A stretch of 64,000 nt of DNA from Dipteris shenzhenensis (lineage: Eukaryota > Polypodiophyta > Polypodiopsida > Gleicheniales). The stretch lies in NCBI GenBank assembly GCA_047967505.1, contig CM106539.1; one strand, given 5' to 3'. Of this stretch, positions 22,980 to 32,581 are shown piece by piece (the stretch's first letter is position 1; every line of letters starts with the position of its first letter). The position numbers and the translations under genes were made by a program. The notes beneath the pieces were generated by a model. It was not told where the DNA came from. It saw nothing but the letters and a program-made list of their open reading frames with translations, and searched no databases.

Positions 22980-23236
22980 TGTTGAGAGTTCACGCTCAAC
23001 ATCATGTGATCATGTGTGCATAGCACCATCACGTGATCATATGTGCATAGCACTAACCTTATAGAGTGCTATAAAGGAAAGGGTTAGATCCCCTAACCCT
23101 AACCCTAAAAGGGTTTGTATATATTCTATTTTTTTAACTAATTCTAGTGTACAGTTAGTCATTTGTGGTGTGCTCTCTAGCTGTGCCCTCTCTCCTCATC
23201 TCCACTCTTCTCCTCTCCCCTCTTCATATTTTGTCA
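22980..23236 (+). repeat. copia family B 3' LTR (copy B-b)
   Basis: 257 bp, one difference from the 5' LTR by eye (CATGTG for CACGTG, a CpG transition that removes a G-box). Followed by tgggg at 23237-23241. Confidence 0.95.
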
Positions 23237-23241
23237 TGGGG

Positions 23242-23530
23242 GAATACACACAAAGGTGGAGGCTGAAAATAGTTTTCCTCTTCTTAGTTCTGAAAGCCAA
23301 AAGAACTCTAGTACAAAGAAATAAAAGAACCCTATGTGTGGGTCTTAAACCAAACTCAACTAACTAAGGTGGCATACTAACTGAGCCATGAACTAGAGTA
23401 GATAAGGATAGATGTCATCCAGCTATTATTCATGGGCGGTGTACCAACCGCATCTGTAGCTAACAAGTTAGTGACATAAATGCACAACGGTCACCCTAGC
23501 ATATCACGAGTGGAGCTCGATATCTCAACA
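23242..23530 (-). repeat. copia A-d 5' LTR, second part
   Basis: Outer 289 bp of the LTR interrupted at 15934. It ends gatatctcaaca and is followed by the TTAAA duplication at 23531-23535. Confidence 0.92.
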
Positions 23531-24943
23531 TTAAATCAATGCAGGACCAAAATATTGATGTACAGTGACTTAAATTAATGCAGGCCCAAAATATTATTGC
23601 AAGATTGCCTAAGTTCAAGGTTGCAGAAATGCATAAGGTATGTGAAGCCTGTCAATTTGGAAAGCACACAAGGAAACCATTTCCTAGACAAGTTCAAGAG
23701 AGTAAGAAGCCATTGGAATTAATCCACTCTGATGTGTGGACTACTAAAGTTGCATCTATTGGAGGAGGTCATTATTTTGTCACTTTTATTGATGACTACA
23801 ACAGAAAAGTTTGGGTGTATTTTATGAAAAAGAAAAGTGAAGTGTTTGGGCATTTCAAAGCTTTTAAAGCTATGGTTGAAAAAGAAACAGGCCTACAAAT
23901 AAAATGCCTAAGGTCAGATGGATGGGGAGAGTACCTCTCAAATGAGTTTGTAAGGTTCCTGTAGGAACATGGCATAAAGCAGCAATATTCATGTAGTCAT
24001 ACCCCACAGCAAAATGGACTTGCAGAAAGGCATTATGCTGCTTGTCATTTATGTTGATGATTTGATCATCACAGGTGATAGTGATGAAGATATCCTTCAT
24101 GTGAAATTGCTATTGAAGCAGACTTGGGCATTGAGGTGATTAGATCACCAAGTGGGATACGGCTCTTACAGAGGCAGTATGGATTGGACATGCTATCCAA
24201 ATATTGGATGACAGGCTGTAAGCCTATTTCAGTTCCTTTGGAGAAAAATGTGAAGCTGAGCGCAGATGCAGGTGAGCTTCTAGAAGACCCTACTATGTAC
24301 AGATGCATAGTAGGAAGTTTGATTTATATGACTATTACCAAGCTAGATTTAAGCTATGTTGTTGGATTGGTAAGTCAATTTATGCAAGCTCCAAGGAAAC
24401 CACATTTGGATGTGGCTAGACACATACTCATGTATGTGAAGTCCACATTGTAGTATGAACTATTTTATGAGGCTGGGGTTCGAGGCTGGGGTTCATATAC
24501 AGTTGGATGGATACACTGCTGCTGATTGGGCTAGTAGTATTTCTAATAGACGACCTGCCAATGGATATGTGTTCTCTTTTGGGAGTGCTGCAGTCACTTG
24601 GAGTAGCAAGAAATAGCCTACAGGGGTGCAGCAATGGCTGCATGTGAGGTAGCTTGGTTGCATAAGCTACTTTATGATATGCATTAGTCTACAGATGGGC
24701 CAGTTGTCATTTATTATGAAAACATGAGCAGTATACACTTGGCAAATAACCCAATCTATCATGCTAGAACAAAGCACATTGAGGTGCATTATCACTATGT
24801 GTGGGAAGAGGTTTTACTAGGTCTTATTGATCTAGTTTATGTCAGCACAGAGGATCAGGTAGCTAACATATTCACGAAGGCATTGGGTGTAGAGAAGCTA
24901 CGCAAGTTCAGAGACCTGCTTGGTGTGCAGGAATTGGGATTGA
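23531..24943 (+). pseudogene. copia A-c integrase to RNase H, right half
   Basis: Continuation of the outer element after the nested insertion. The first 80 bp contain a period-39 duplication (ttaaat.aatgcagg at 23531 and 23570). Integrase follows: CEACQFGKHTRKPF, SDVWTTKV and LRSDGWGEY (Trp for a conserved Gly), with a stop near 23962. Two deletions join AERH near 24028 to the RT segment [14 protein letters not shown], and LLLKQ to LGIEVI near 24120, removing the integrase end and most of RT. RNase H is shortened, keeping CEVAWLHKLLYDMH, the HARTKHIEVHYHYV segment and ANIFTKALGVEKL. The stop is at 24941-24943. Confidence 0.85.
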
Positions 24944-24945
24944 GC

Positions 24946-24956
24946 TCGAGGGGGAG
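24946..24956 (+). other. polypurine tract (copy A-c)
   Basis: cgagggggag immediately before the 3' LTR; the same tract appears in complement at 7809 and 11048. Confidence 0.8.
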
Positions 24957-25305
24957 TGTTGAGATATCGAGCTCCACTCGTGATATGCTAGGGTGACCGT
25001 TGTGCATTTATGTCACCAACTTGTTAGCTGCAGATGCGGTTGGTACACCGCCCATGAATAATAGCTAGATGACAGCTATCCTTATGTACTCTAGTTCATG
25101 GCTCAGTTAGTATGCCACCTTAGTTATCTGAGTTTGGTTTGAGACCCACATATAGGGTTCTATTTCTTTGTACTAGAGTTCTTTTGGCTTTCACAACTAA
25201 GAAGAGAAAAATTGTTTTCAGCCTCTTACTTTGTGTGTATTCCCCCATTGTGTATGTGAGAAAGCCGCAAGTGAGACTCCTTCCTTCTCTCCCACTATCT
25301 TCACA
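24957..25305 (+). repeat. copia family A 3' LTR (copy A-c)
   Basis: 349 bp, tgttgagatatcg ... tatcttcaca. By eye about 16 substitutions and one 3-bp indel against the 5' LTR at 8331-8676. Confidence 0.92.
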
Positions 25306-25880
25306 AGGGGGAGGGGGAGAGTGAGGGGGGAAGGGGGAGGTGGAGATGGAGAGGGGAGGGGGAGGGGGAGGTGGATATGGAAGGGGAGGGGGGAGGGGGA
25401 GGTGGAGATGGAGGGGGGAGGGGGAGGGGGAGGTGGAGATGGAGGGGGAGGGGGGAGGGGGGGAGGGGGTGGTGGAAATGGAGGGGGGAGGGGGAGGGGG
25501 AGGGGTTAGGGGGGGTGGAAATGGAGGGGGGAGGGGGAGGGGGAGGGAGAGGGGGTCGGGGTGGTGGAGGGGGAGGGGGAGGGGGAGGGGGAGGGGGAGA
25601 TGGAGGGGGGAGGGGGAGATGGAGATGGAGATGGAGGGGGAAGGGGAAGGGGGAGGGGGGGAGGGGGTGGTGGAAATTGAAGGGGGAGGGGGAGGGGGTG
25701 GTGGATATGGAGGGGGGAGGGGGAGGGGGAGGTGGAGATGGAGATGGAGGGGGGAGAGGGAGGGGGAGGTGGAAATGGAGGGGGGGGGGTGGTCGAGGGG
25801 GAGGGGGACGTGGAGATGGAGGGGGGCGGGGAGGTGGAGATGGAGGGGGAAGGGGGAGGGGGTAGGGGGTGGAGGACTCT
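25306..25880. repeat. G-rich polypurine minisatellite
   Basis: About 575 bp almost free of C on the plus strand. It is made of irregular gaggggga and ggtggagatggag units with many runs of four to seven G. All forward frames are long and open but encode only Gly/Arg/Glu/Trp repeats, so they are not genes. The strand asymmetry and G-runs predict quadruplex or triplex formation. Confidence 0.92.
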
Positions 25881-26347
25881 CTCTTATAGAAAGGGGGAGA
25901 AGGTAATACCTTCCCTACATAGTGGCAATCAGTCCCTACATCAGTGGGATTTCCTTTGTCTTACATAATCACTTAGGTCACACACTAGACACATCATAGC
26001 ACTTGATGTGCCTTTACAACACACACAAACACACATGTGACTCCCCTAGATGCACACATGCACCATAGAGCAAGCCTTGATCATACTTACCCCAACAGTA
26101 GCTAGATAAAACATTGTCTGAGGCACTATCTTTGTGCTCTAGGTCAACTCCTAAGAATATTGGTGCATGATTTAGTCTGCATAGGATTCCCCAATTCTAG
26201 GTTGCCTTGACACAAAGTCAATGGGTGGCAACCCCTTGTGGCTTTCCTATGCTACCATCGGGCAAGGTCCAGGGATAGCATCCTAACGGGGTGTCGGGGC
26301 AGCGCCCTACTGATTTTTTTTAAAAAAGGGGTCTATTTTAATGCAAT
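25881..26347. other. unassigned sequence, possibly LTR-like debris
   Basis: No open frame of interest. The segment ggggtgtcggggcagcgccc near 26290 resembles motifs common in plant LTRs, but no paired copy is present here. Confidence 0.3.
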
Positions 26348-26458
26348 CCACATGCATATCCCTATGTCGATCTCCTAGTCTCACGACCTCTGGCATAGTC
26401 ACTTCTGTCACAGTATCCCCATGCAACCATGGATGACTTCCTCTGTATTCTATTCCAA
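26348..26458 (-). pseudogene. copia family B RNase H fragment (copy B-c, distal part)
   Basis: About 110 bp matching the minus strand of B pol around the FGIEYRGSHPRLHGYCDSDYAG region (compare 5215-5330). It ends at attccaaa, where element D begins. Confidence 0.8.
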
Positions 26459-26969
26459 ATTGGGTTCAGTAACGAGGGAGAAATCGTCAAAACTCAGTTT
26501 CAGCCTGTAGCAACTCTCCCGGGCAAAAGTGCACACCATTTCGTCCAACCTCTGTGCTGGACCTTCTCTGGTATATGAGCTTTCTTTTGCTTCAGAAATC
26601 CCTCTTTTCCTTGCTTTGAAGAGTGATCTACAAGCCCTCCAAGTTCAGCTTTTCAGTTTTGACAGTTTTGGACAAGTTTTTGAAGATGATGCTACATAAA
26701 ATGCTACTCTAGCATGTCTGGTTTTTTGAAGCTTTCAATAACTTCAGTACAAGTGTGGATTTAGTTTTGTTTTGAATTACTAGACCTGGTTTTGATTGGA
26801 AAGTTCTCATTTTAAGCTAGCTCTATGAAGCATGTAAGAAGAAGCATCAATGTTTGAAATTTGGTCACTAGTCTTTGCTACATCAAGTGCTCATATTTTG
26901 GAAGTCTTTCAGTTATTTTTGCCTTGTAAGAGAGATAGACACTACCCAATATCTGGGTTAGACCCTCTC

Positions 26970-27814
26970 ATGGCTACCATATATAATCTTGAGAAGTTCA
27001 ATGGAAAGGGCTTCCATACATGGCAAATGAAGGTGAAATTTGCATTGATGCGAGAGAACTTATGGGGACTTGTCAAACCTACTCCAACCGCTTCTTCTAC
27101 GGCTTCCAATGCTGGACAATCTTCAACTCTGACACAACCGGCAAGGGATCCAGCAAGAGAAGAAAAAGCATATGGTATAATTGCTTTAGCTTTGGGTGAT
27201 GATTACATACATCATATCTCTGACTTGGAGTCTCCTTCGGAAGCTTGGCAGCGGAAGCTTGGCAGACGCTAGACATGATTTTTGGTGCAAGCTCTCACAT
27301 CTCTAAACTATCACTTAAAATCTCTTTCTTTGAATTAAAGATGGCAAGTGATACTACTTTAGCTGCTCATGTCAACTATATGCGGAGTCTTATGACTCAA
27401 TTAGCTTCTATCAACTCTCCTATCACCCCTGATGATGCTATGGCAATGTTACTTAAGAGTATGCCTGAAAGTTTTGATCACATTGTTAGCACTTTGAAGA
27501 ATCTTCCCAATCCTAACCTTGAAGGCATTATCTCAGCTCTCCAAGAAGAAGAAAGGCATATGGAGCTAAGGAAAGGCAATGACACTGCTTATGTTATAAA
27601 ATTCCAGAAGGGCAAGTATACTCCTTGCAATCACTGTGGAAAGACAAATCACCTTTCAAAGGACTGCTTCAAAGTTAATCCATGCAAGCACTGTGGCAAA
27701 AACAACCATAGTGAGAAGTTTTGCAGAGCCAAAGCAAAGACAGAAAATGCAAATCTACTTACAGTGAATGAGCCTCCACAAGATGAGGCATCCTTTGAAG
27801 ATTATGCATTTTAA
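26970..27814 (+). pseudogene. gag of element D, two zinc knuckles, frameshifted
   Basis: ATG 26970 (MATIYNLEKFNGKGFHTWQM). The N-terminal DUF4219-like segment has FNGKGFHTWQMKVKFAL; the central UBN2-like part has PSEAWQ...LKISFFELKM and AMLLKSMPESFDHIV. The C-terminus has two CX2CX4HX4C knuckles, CNHCGKTNHLSKDC (about 27628) and CKHCGKNNHSEKFC (about 27682), then a stop at 27812-27814. Two tandem knuckles distinguish it from the A, B and C gags here, which have one. A 14-bp duplication at 27238-27265 shifts the frame in the middle; otherwise the protein is open. Function expected from the family: capsid assembly and RNA packaging in the cytoplasm. Confidence 0.8.
27238..27265. repeat. 14-bp tandem duplication breaking gag of D
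   Basis: cggaagcttggcag occurs twice in a row. It causes the only frameshift in this gag. Confidence 0.9.
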
Positions 27815-28177
27815 ATCATCTCTATGTATGCTCCAGATCTCTCTTTTTATGTCAAGGTACTCAGCCTGGATAGTCCTCCAAAATGAATGAAAATAAACTA
27901 TTGTGTTTTGTGTGTTTTGTAAACACCTCTGGTCACCTTATGATGTAGGCCATGTGTATGTTTTGTTCCATGGTACCTCCTGCAGACATTGTGTGCATGT
28001 ACATGCAGGGGAGATAACCATTGGAAGGTCTTTTTGTATCCCTTTTGTTTACCTTACACCCAAGGGAACCCTTGCTAGCATGAGAACCTAGCCATAGATT
28101 TATCCTTGACCACCATGAGATGGCATGAGAAACTATGAGACTAGATGTATCCTTGACATAGCCTGAGGCATTTCCTT

Positions 28178-28186
28178 GAGGGGGGG
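28178..28186 (+). other. polypurine tract of element D
   Basis: gaggggggg two bases before the LTR start at 28189. Confidence 0.7.
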
Positions 28187-28188
28187 TT

Positions 28189-28477
28189 TGTTGGGATATC
28201 TCAAGGTGTATGCCTCAGGCACACCTTATGTTTCTATGTGTGAGTGCTAGAGGCACAGTTAGGTGCCCACAAGCACAGTTAGGTGGTGGAAAAGCCACAT
28301 AGGATGATTGAGAGAATCTAGGAGCAGATTGAGGAGATGATTGTGGAGCTTTGAGGTCATCAGTGATGTCAGTGACCTTGTATGAGGTGCCTACTTAAGG
28401 ACCTCTCTTTTCTTCATTCTATAAGCAAGCATTCTGATTTTGTGTCCACTCTACTCTTTCCTTTCAGTATTCCAACA
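28189..28477 (+). repeat. 3' LTR of element D
   Basis: 289 bp, tgttgggatatctcaagg ... tattccaaca, with TG...CA ends. A TATA-less promoter region and a tcttcattctataagcaagc stretch lie near the end. Followed by ataaa (28478-28482), the probable right target-site copy; the left copy is deleted. Confidence 0.75.
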
Positions 28478-31400
28478 ATAAAGAGATCCAATGAGCTACC
28501 TATAGTACCTATCATTAACTGTAGGATTTTTTGAATATTTAGTAAGTTTCAAACTCTATTCCATGGGAGTGGCTGCAATCTTACAATCTGCCATATGAAA
28601 CTCCTTCAAGAGACTGTCAACGTACTTGAGCTGACTCATAAATGTGCTATCTAAATCTCTCCAAAACTCAATTCCAAGACAATAGTGCACAAGTCCAAGA
28701 TCTTTCATGTCAAACTCTGCAGATAAGTCTTGTTTTACTTTTTTGATGAAGTTATCCTTGCTTCCGATCACAATCAGATCATCTACGTACAAAAGTGCAA
28801 TAGTAATGTCTTCCCCTTGAACTTTGTAGTAGAGAGTATGATCTACATTGGACTTCATGTATCCCAGATCAGCAAAATACTTGTTGATTCTACTGTACGA
28901 ACTTCTAGGTGCTTGCTTTAAGCCGTAGAGACTTTTCTTGAGATGGCAAACCTTTTTCTCTTTTCTTGGTTTAACATATCCTATTGGTTGTTGCATGTAG
29001 ACTTCCTCGTCTAGGTAACCATTGAGAAATGCATTCTTGACATCGAGCTGATACACATTCCATTTGTTGAGTGTTGCTAGTGATATCAAGAACTGTATGG
29101 AATCCATCTTTGCTACTGGAGCATAAGTCTCATCATAATCCTGACCATATTGCTATGAAAATCCTTTTGCAACTAGTCTGCCATTTTATCTTTGAATATT
29201 GCCATCTGGATTGTACTTCACTTTGTATACCCATTTGTTTGCTATGGCCTTCTTTCTGAGTGGAAGGTCACATAATTCCCAAGTATTATTCTTATACAAA
29301 GCATCCATTTCTTCATTCATAGTAGTTTACCATTTTGGCTTGTCTACTGCATCTTCGAAGTACACTAGCTCTTCTATAGCGATGATGGTAGTCTCATAAG
29401 AGCATAGTTGGTGGTTTCCACCTGAATTGCTTTGCCTTTCTGAGCATATGTCAAACAATTTGAGGCTCTGCTTGAGGTGTTTCTAGCAATTCTTGCTCTT
29501 CTTCACATCAATCTGTTCTAAAGATGATTGTGAAGTTGATGGATGGGATCATACAACTTGTATGCTTTTCTTTCTTCACTGCAACCAATCATGATGCATT
29601 TGCGTGACTTTGCATCCAATTTCCTGTGATGATCATCATGTATGTGGACATATGCTATGCAACCAAATATGCGGAGATGCCCAATGTGTGGCTTGTGTCG
29701 AGTGAATGCTTTAGAAGGAGTCATACCTTGTATCGGTTCGATAGGAAGCCAATAAGCAAGTAGTTTGCAATGGCTATTGCTTCTACCCCCAATACTGATT
29801 CAAAAGATGCTTTTCACTAAGCATTGCTCTAGCACTATCTGCTAAAGTCCCATTCTTCCTTTTAGCTCTTCAATGCTGCTGAGGAGTATCTGAACATGTG
29901 TATTGTCTCCGTATGCCATGATTTTTGCAAAAGTTCATGAATGCTGAAGACATGTATTCACCTCCTCTATCTAATCTCATGACTTTGATCTTTCTGCCTG
30001 TTTGGTTTTCTACCATAGATTTGAATTCTTGAGATCTGGAAAACACTTCAGATTTCTCTTTCAGAAAGTAGACCCAACAATATCTGTTGTAGTCATCGAT
30101 GAAATTCAAGTAGTAAAGTGAACCATTGATGTTGCAGGTCTAGGCATAACCCCATAAATCTGTATGAATTAAATCAAGAATACCTCGTGCACAAGAGGTA
30201 CTTCTGCCAAAGTTGGTTCGCTTTTGTTTGTCGAAGCAGCATGCTTCGCAAACTTTTCCAAGAAACTGTAGCTTTGAAATCCCAATTTCCATATTCTGAT
30301 TCCTGAGATCTGACAAGTACTTGAAATTGACATGACCATATCTCTTGTGCCATTTTTCAGATAGTGGCATCTGTTGTGGTTGAGCTGACATGGCATGCTT
30401 TTTTGGTATTAAAGCTAGCATTCTGTATAAGCGTCCTTCCTTGACACCTTTTGCTACTAGAGCGGACATCTTCTAGATTTGTCTCTAATAGTGCATTCAT
30501 CTCCATCAAAGATGACTATGTAGTTGTGTTCCATCATTTGACCTACTAACAAAAGGTTCTTACTGAGTTTCGGAACATAGAGCACATCTTTCACCAATCC
30601 TTTCATACCAGTGAAATTGTTCATAGGGATAACACCTGTCCCTTGAACTGGATTTGGTGTATTGTCTGCTGTGTAGATGACATTTTTCTGACCTTCTAAT
30701 GGTTTCATCTCTGTGAACCATTCCTAATGATTTGTCATGTGAGATGATGCACCACTATCAATATACCAAGGATCCTATTCTACTTGGTCGACTTGATAGC
30801 TAAATTTCTCTTTTAGATTGTGGTCAGTGTCTAGGTACACTGTATCAGTTTGTTGCATTTCCTCGCTTGCAAGAAACATATCCCATGTTCATTTGCAAAA
30901 TGATTGTGACTAGAATGTCCACCACGATGATTTCCTCTGCCACAGAAATTCCCTTGATTGCTACTGGATTGACCCCTTGGTCATACTGCTTCTTGCAGCA
31001 ATCTCTTTCATAGTGTCCAAACTTGTGATAGTAGTTGCACTGGATGTTTGGCACATTGGTGGATGCATTTCCTCATCCTTGGAATCTTCCTCAGTTGGAA
31101 TGATTTCCTCTTTTTGTTGATTCTACTGTTGCTAAGGATGATGTTGATGCTGATGCTGACTTTGCTGATTTTGTTGTTGATGATGACCACTTCTCTGGAA
31201 TGATCTACCTCTGCCTCTGCCTCTGCTTCTGTCTAAAGCTATGACTGCCTAATCATTAGAATGACCTTTGCGTGCTTGTATGGCTTGAGTCCTAAGTTCT
31301 TCACCAAGTAGGACTGACTGAAGTTCTTCCAGTGTCAAAATTTGTTGTTGGATGGCAATACTCTAGACTAGATTCTCGTATCCCTCTCCCCATTCGGGAT

Positions 31401-32223
31401 GACTTGAACCATTCCTATGGGGTTCATAGTCTCTCCTACTGCTGCGAGTTGCTTGTTGTAGTCTTTTATCCGGAGTACATACGCATGACCGATTTTGCTG
31501 GCTATTGGGAAATTTTTGGTTGATTTCATTTCTCAATGTGAGAATCCTGGATGTGTTCTTGGACTCATAGAGAGCTGCGGACATATCCCATGCTTTTTTC
31601 GATGTCTTGATTGTGTTGAGCTGCCCTAGCATGACATCTTGCACATTCTGCTTGATCAGATGATAGGCATACTTGTCTTTCTTATTCCATTCTGCTTGAG
31701 CTCGAGTAATGGAAAGATTTGCTACAGGTGCGGATACTGTTTGTGTAGTTGTAGATCCCATTGTAGATCCCACTACTGGTGCTATGCTCGTGCTATGACA
31801 ACAGGTGGAGTAGAGCTACCGGTGGCTAGATCATCCAATGGTCAAGGTGTAGACCCATCAACATACTCCCATTTGTCCTAAAGTACAAGAATGGTCTCCA
31901 TTTGGTATTTCCATGTACCGTAATTGGAGTTGTCTAGCTTAGCAAATGCTTCCAGATTGAGGTTCCTAGTCGTAGACATGGTGCAAGAAATGTACTCAAA
32001 AGTGTCATGAAAATATCTATATAAATCAACTGCAAATACACTGACTATGCCAAGTGGAATCTAAACTGTCGGTGAAGAACTACAATATATAAAACCTGAT
32101 CTATGTTACAGGCTTGTGGCAAATGATGCCAAAAATAGCCAAGAGGCTTTACAAGGCTGAAATGATAATCACCATGTAGGCTTTACAATGGTGGCATGTG
32201 TGTTTAAAATCAAATGCTATCTA
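28478..32223 (-). pseudogene. copia family B gag-pol, minus strand, degenerate (copy B-c)
   Basis: Read from right to left: leader (32223-31982); gag start ATG near 31980 (related to MSTSNLNLEA but with extra residues); an Arg/Gln-rich basic segment; a knuckle CNYYHKFGHYERDC with Cys-to-Tyr change (about 31000-31050); a broken protease region (about 30740-30770); the pre-integrase HKRYGHVNF (about 30340); integrase core with [13 protein letters not shown] (Leu for Ser before the catalytic Asp); RT with LDVKNAFLNGYLDEEVYMQQ (about 29010-29060) and YVDDLIVIG (about 28775). The longest clean stretch is 28556-29107 (183 codons, RT). There are many stops and small indels. The 5' LTR and proximal leader are absent because an A LTR begins at 32224. 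Confidence 0.88.
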
Positions 32224-32581
32224 TGTGAAGAGAGTGGGAGAGAAGTAAGGAGTCTCACTTGTAGCTTTCTCACATACACAATGCAGGAATACACACAAAG
32301 GTGGAGGCTGAAAACAATTTTCCTCTTCTTAGTTGTGAAAGCCAAAAGAATTCTCTCTAAGTACAAAAGAAATAGATGAACCCTATATGTGGGTCTCAAA
32401 CCAAACTCAGCTAACCTAGGTGGCATACTAATTGAGCCACTAACTAGAGTACATAAAGATAGCTGTCATCTAGCTAGTATTCATGGGCGGTGTACCAACC
32501 GCATCTTTAGCTAACAAGTCGGTGACATAAATGCACAACGATCACCCTGGCATATCACGAGTGGAGCTTGATATCTCAACA
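32224..32581 (-). repeat. copia family A 3' LTR (copy A-e)
   Basis: 358 bp, minus orientation, full-length ends. Inward of it the usual PPT and RNase H region is missing and RT sequence begins directly, so the copy has an internal deletion. Confidence 0.9.

Larger units (their letters stand above)
15935..23236 (+). mobile_element. near-intact copia family B element, innermost of the nest (copy B-b)
   Basis: A complete 7302-bp Ty1/copia retrotransposon: 257-bp LTRs with TG...CA ends, initiator-Met PBS, a 2.46-kb leader, one gag-pol frame, PPT and a TGGGG target duplication. By eye the LTRs differ at one position (CACGTG in the 5' LTR against CATGTG in the 3' LTR, about 0.4 percent), indicating recent insertion. 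The gag-pol frame has one stop codon and otherwise reads through. It is the youngest level of the nest. The order gag-PR-IN-RT-RH places it in Ty1/copia; I cannot assign a named lineage with certainty. Confidence 0.95.
10696..23530 (-). mobile_element. copia family A element inserted in A-c (copy A-d)
   Basis: Complete LTR-to-LTR minus-strand copia element bounded by the TTAAA duplication. Order on the minus strand: 5' LTR (23530-23242 plus 15934-15872, split by a B element), PBS, leader, gag-pol (15373 to about 11061), PPT, 3' LTR (11047-10696). Removing the B element and one copy of its TGGGG duplication gives a 352-bp 5' LTR, equal to the 3' LTR length. By eye the two LTRs differ at about 27 of 352 positions, so the insertion is fairly old. 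Confidence 0.9.
8331..25305 (+). mobile_element. copia family A element, outermost of the nest (copy A-c)
   Basis: A plus-strand Ty1/copia element split by a minus-strand A copy at 10696-23530. Left part: 5' LTR, PBS, leader, gag, protease and pre-integrase start. Right part: integrase, a shortened RT, RNase H, PPT and 3' LTR. The two halves join at TTAAA (10691-10695 and 23531-23535), which interrupts the pre-integrase coding stretch. Its own target duplication cannot be shown: the first LTR bases are lost at a rearranged junction with A-b, and the 5 bp after the 3' LTR (agggg) do not match the left flank. Large internal deletions lie near 24028 and 24120. Confidence 0.85.
26459..28477 (+). 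mobile_element. gag-only LTR element D (5' LTR missing)
   Basis: Plus-strand element with gag, then about 370 bp of non-coding DNA, a polypurine tract and a 289-bp LTR. It lies inside minus-strand B pol: B sequence resumes at 28478. About 135 bp of B pol and the D 5' LTR are absent from the left side. The junction at about 26455 shares tattccaa with the D LTR end, suggesting a microhomology deletion. No protease, integrase, RT or RNase H sequence is present between the gag stop and the PPT. This fits the class of terminal-repeat retrotransposons with a GAG domain (TR-GAG), though the missing 5' LTR leaves room for a deletion derivative. Confidence 0.65.

Noticed and set aside
25231-25968. Three overlapping open frames of 78-188 codons rich in Gly, Arg, Glu and Trp
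   Set aside because: They come from the G-rich minisatellite. All forward frames are open at once and there is no non-repetitive domain.
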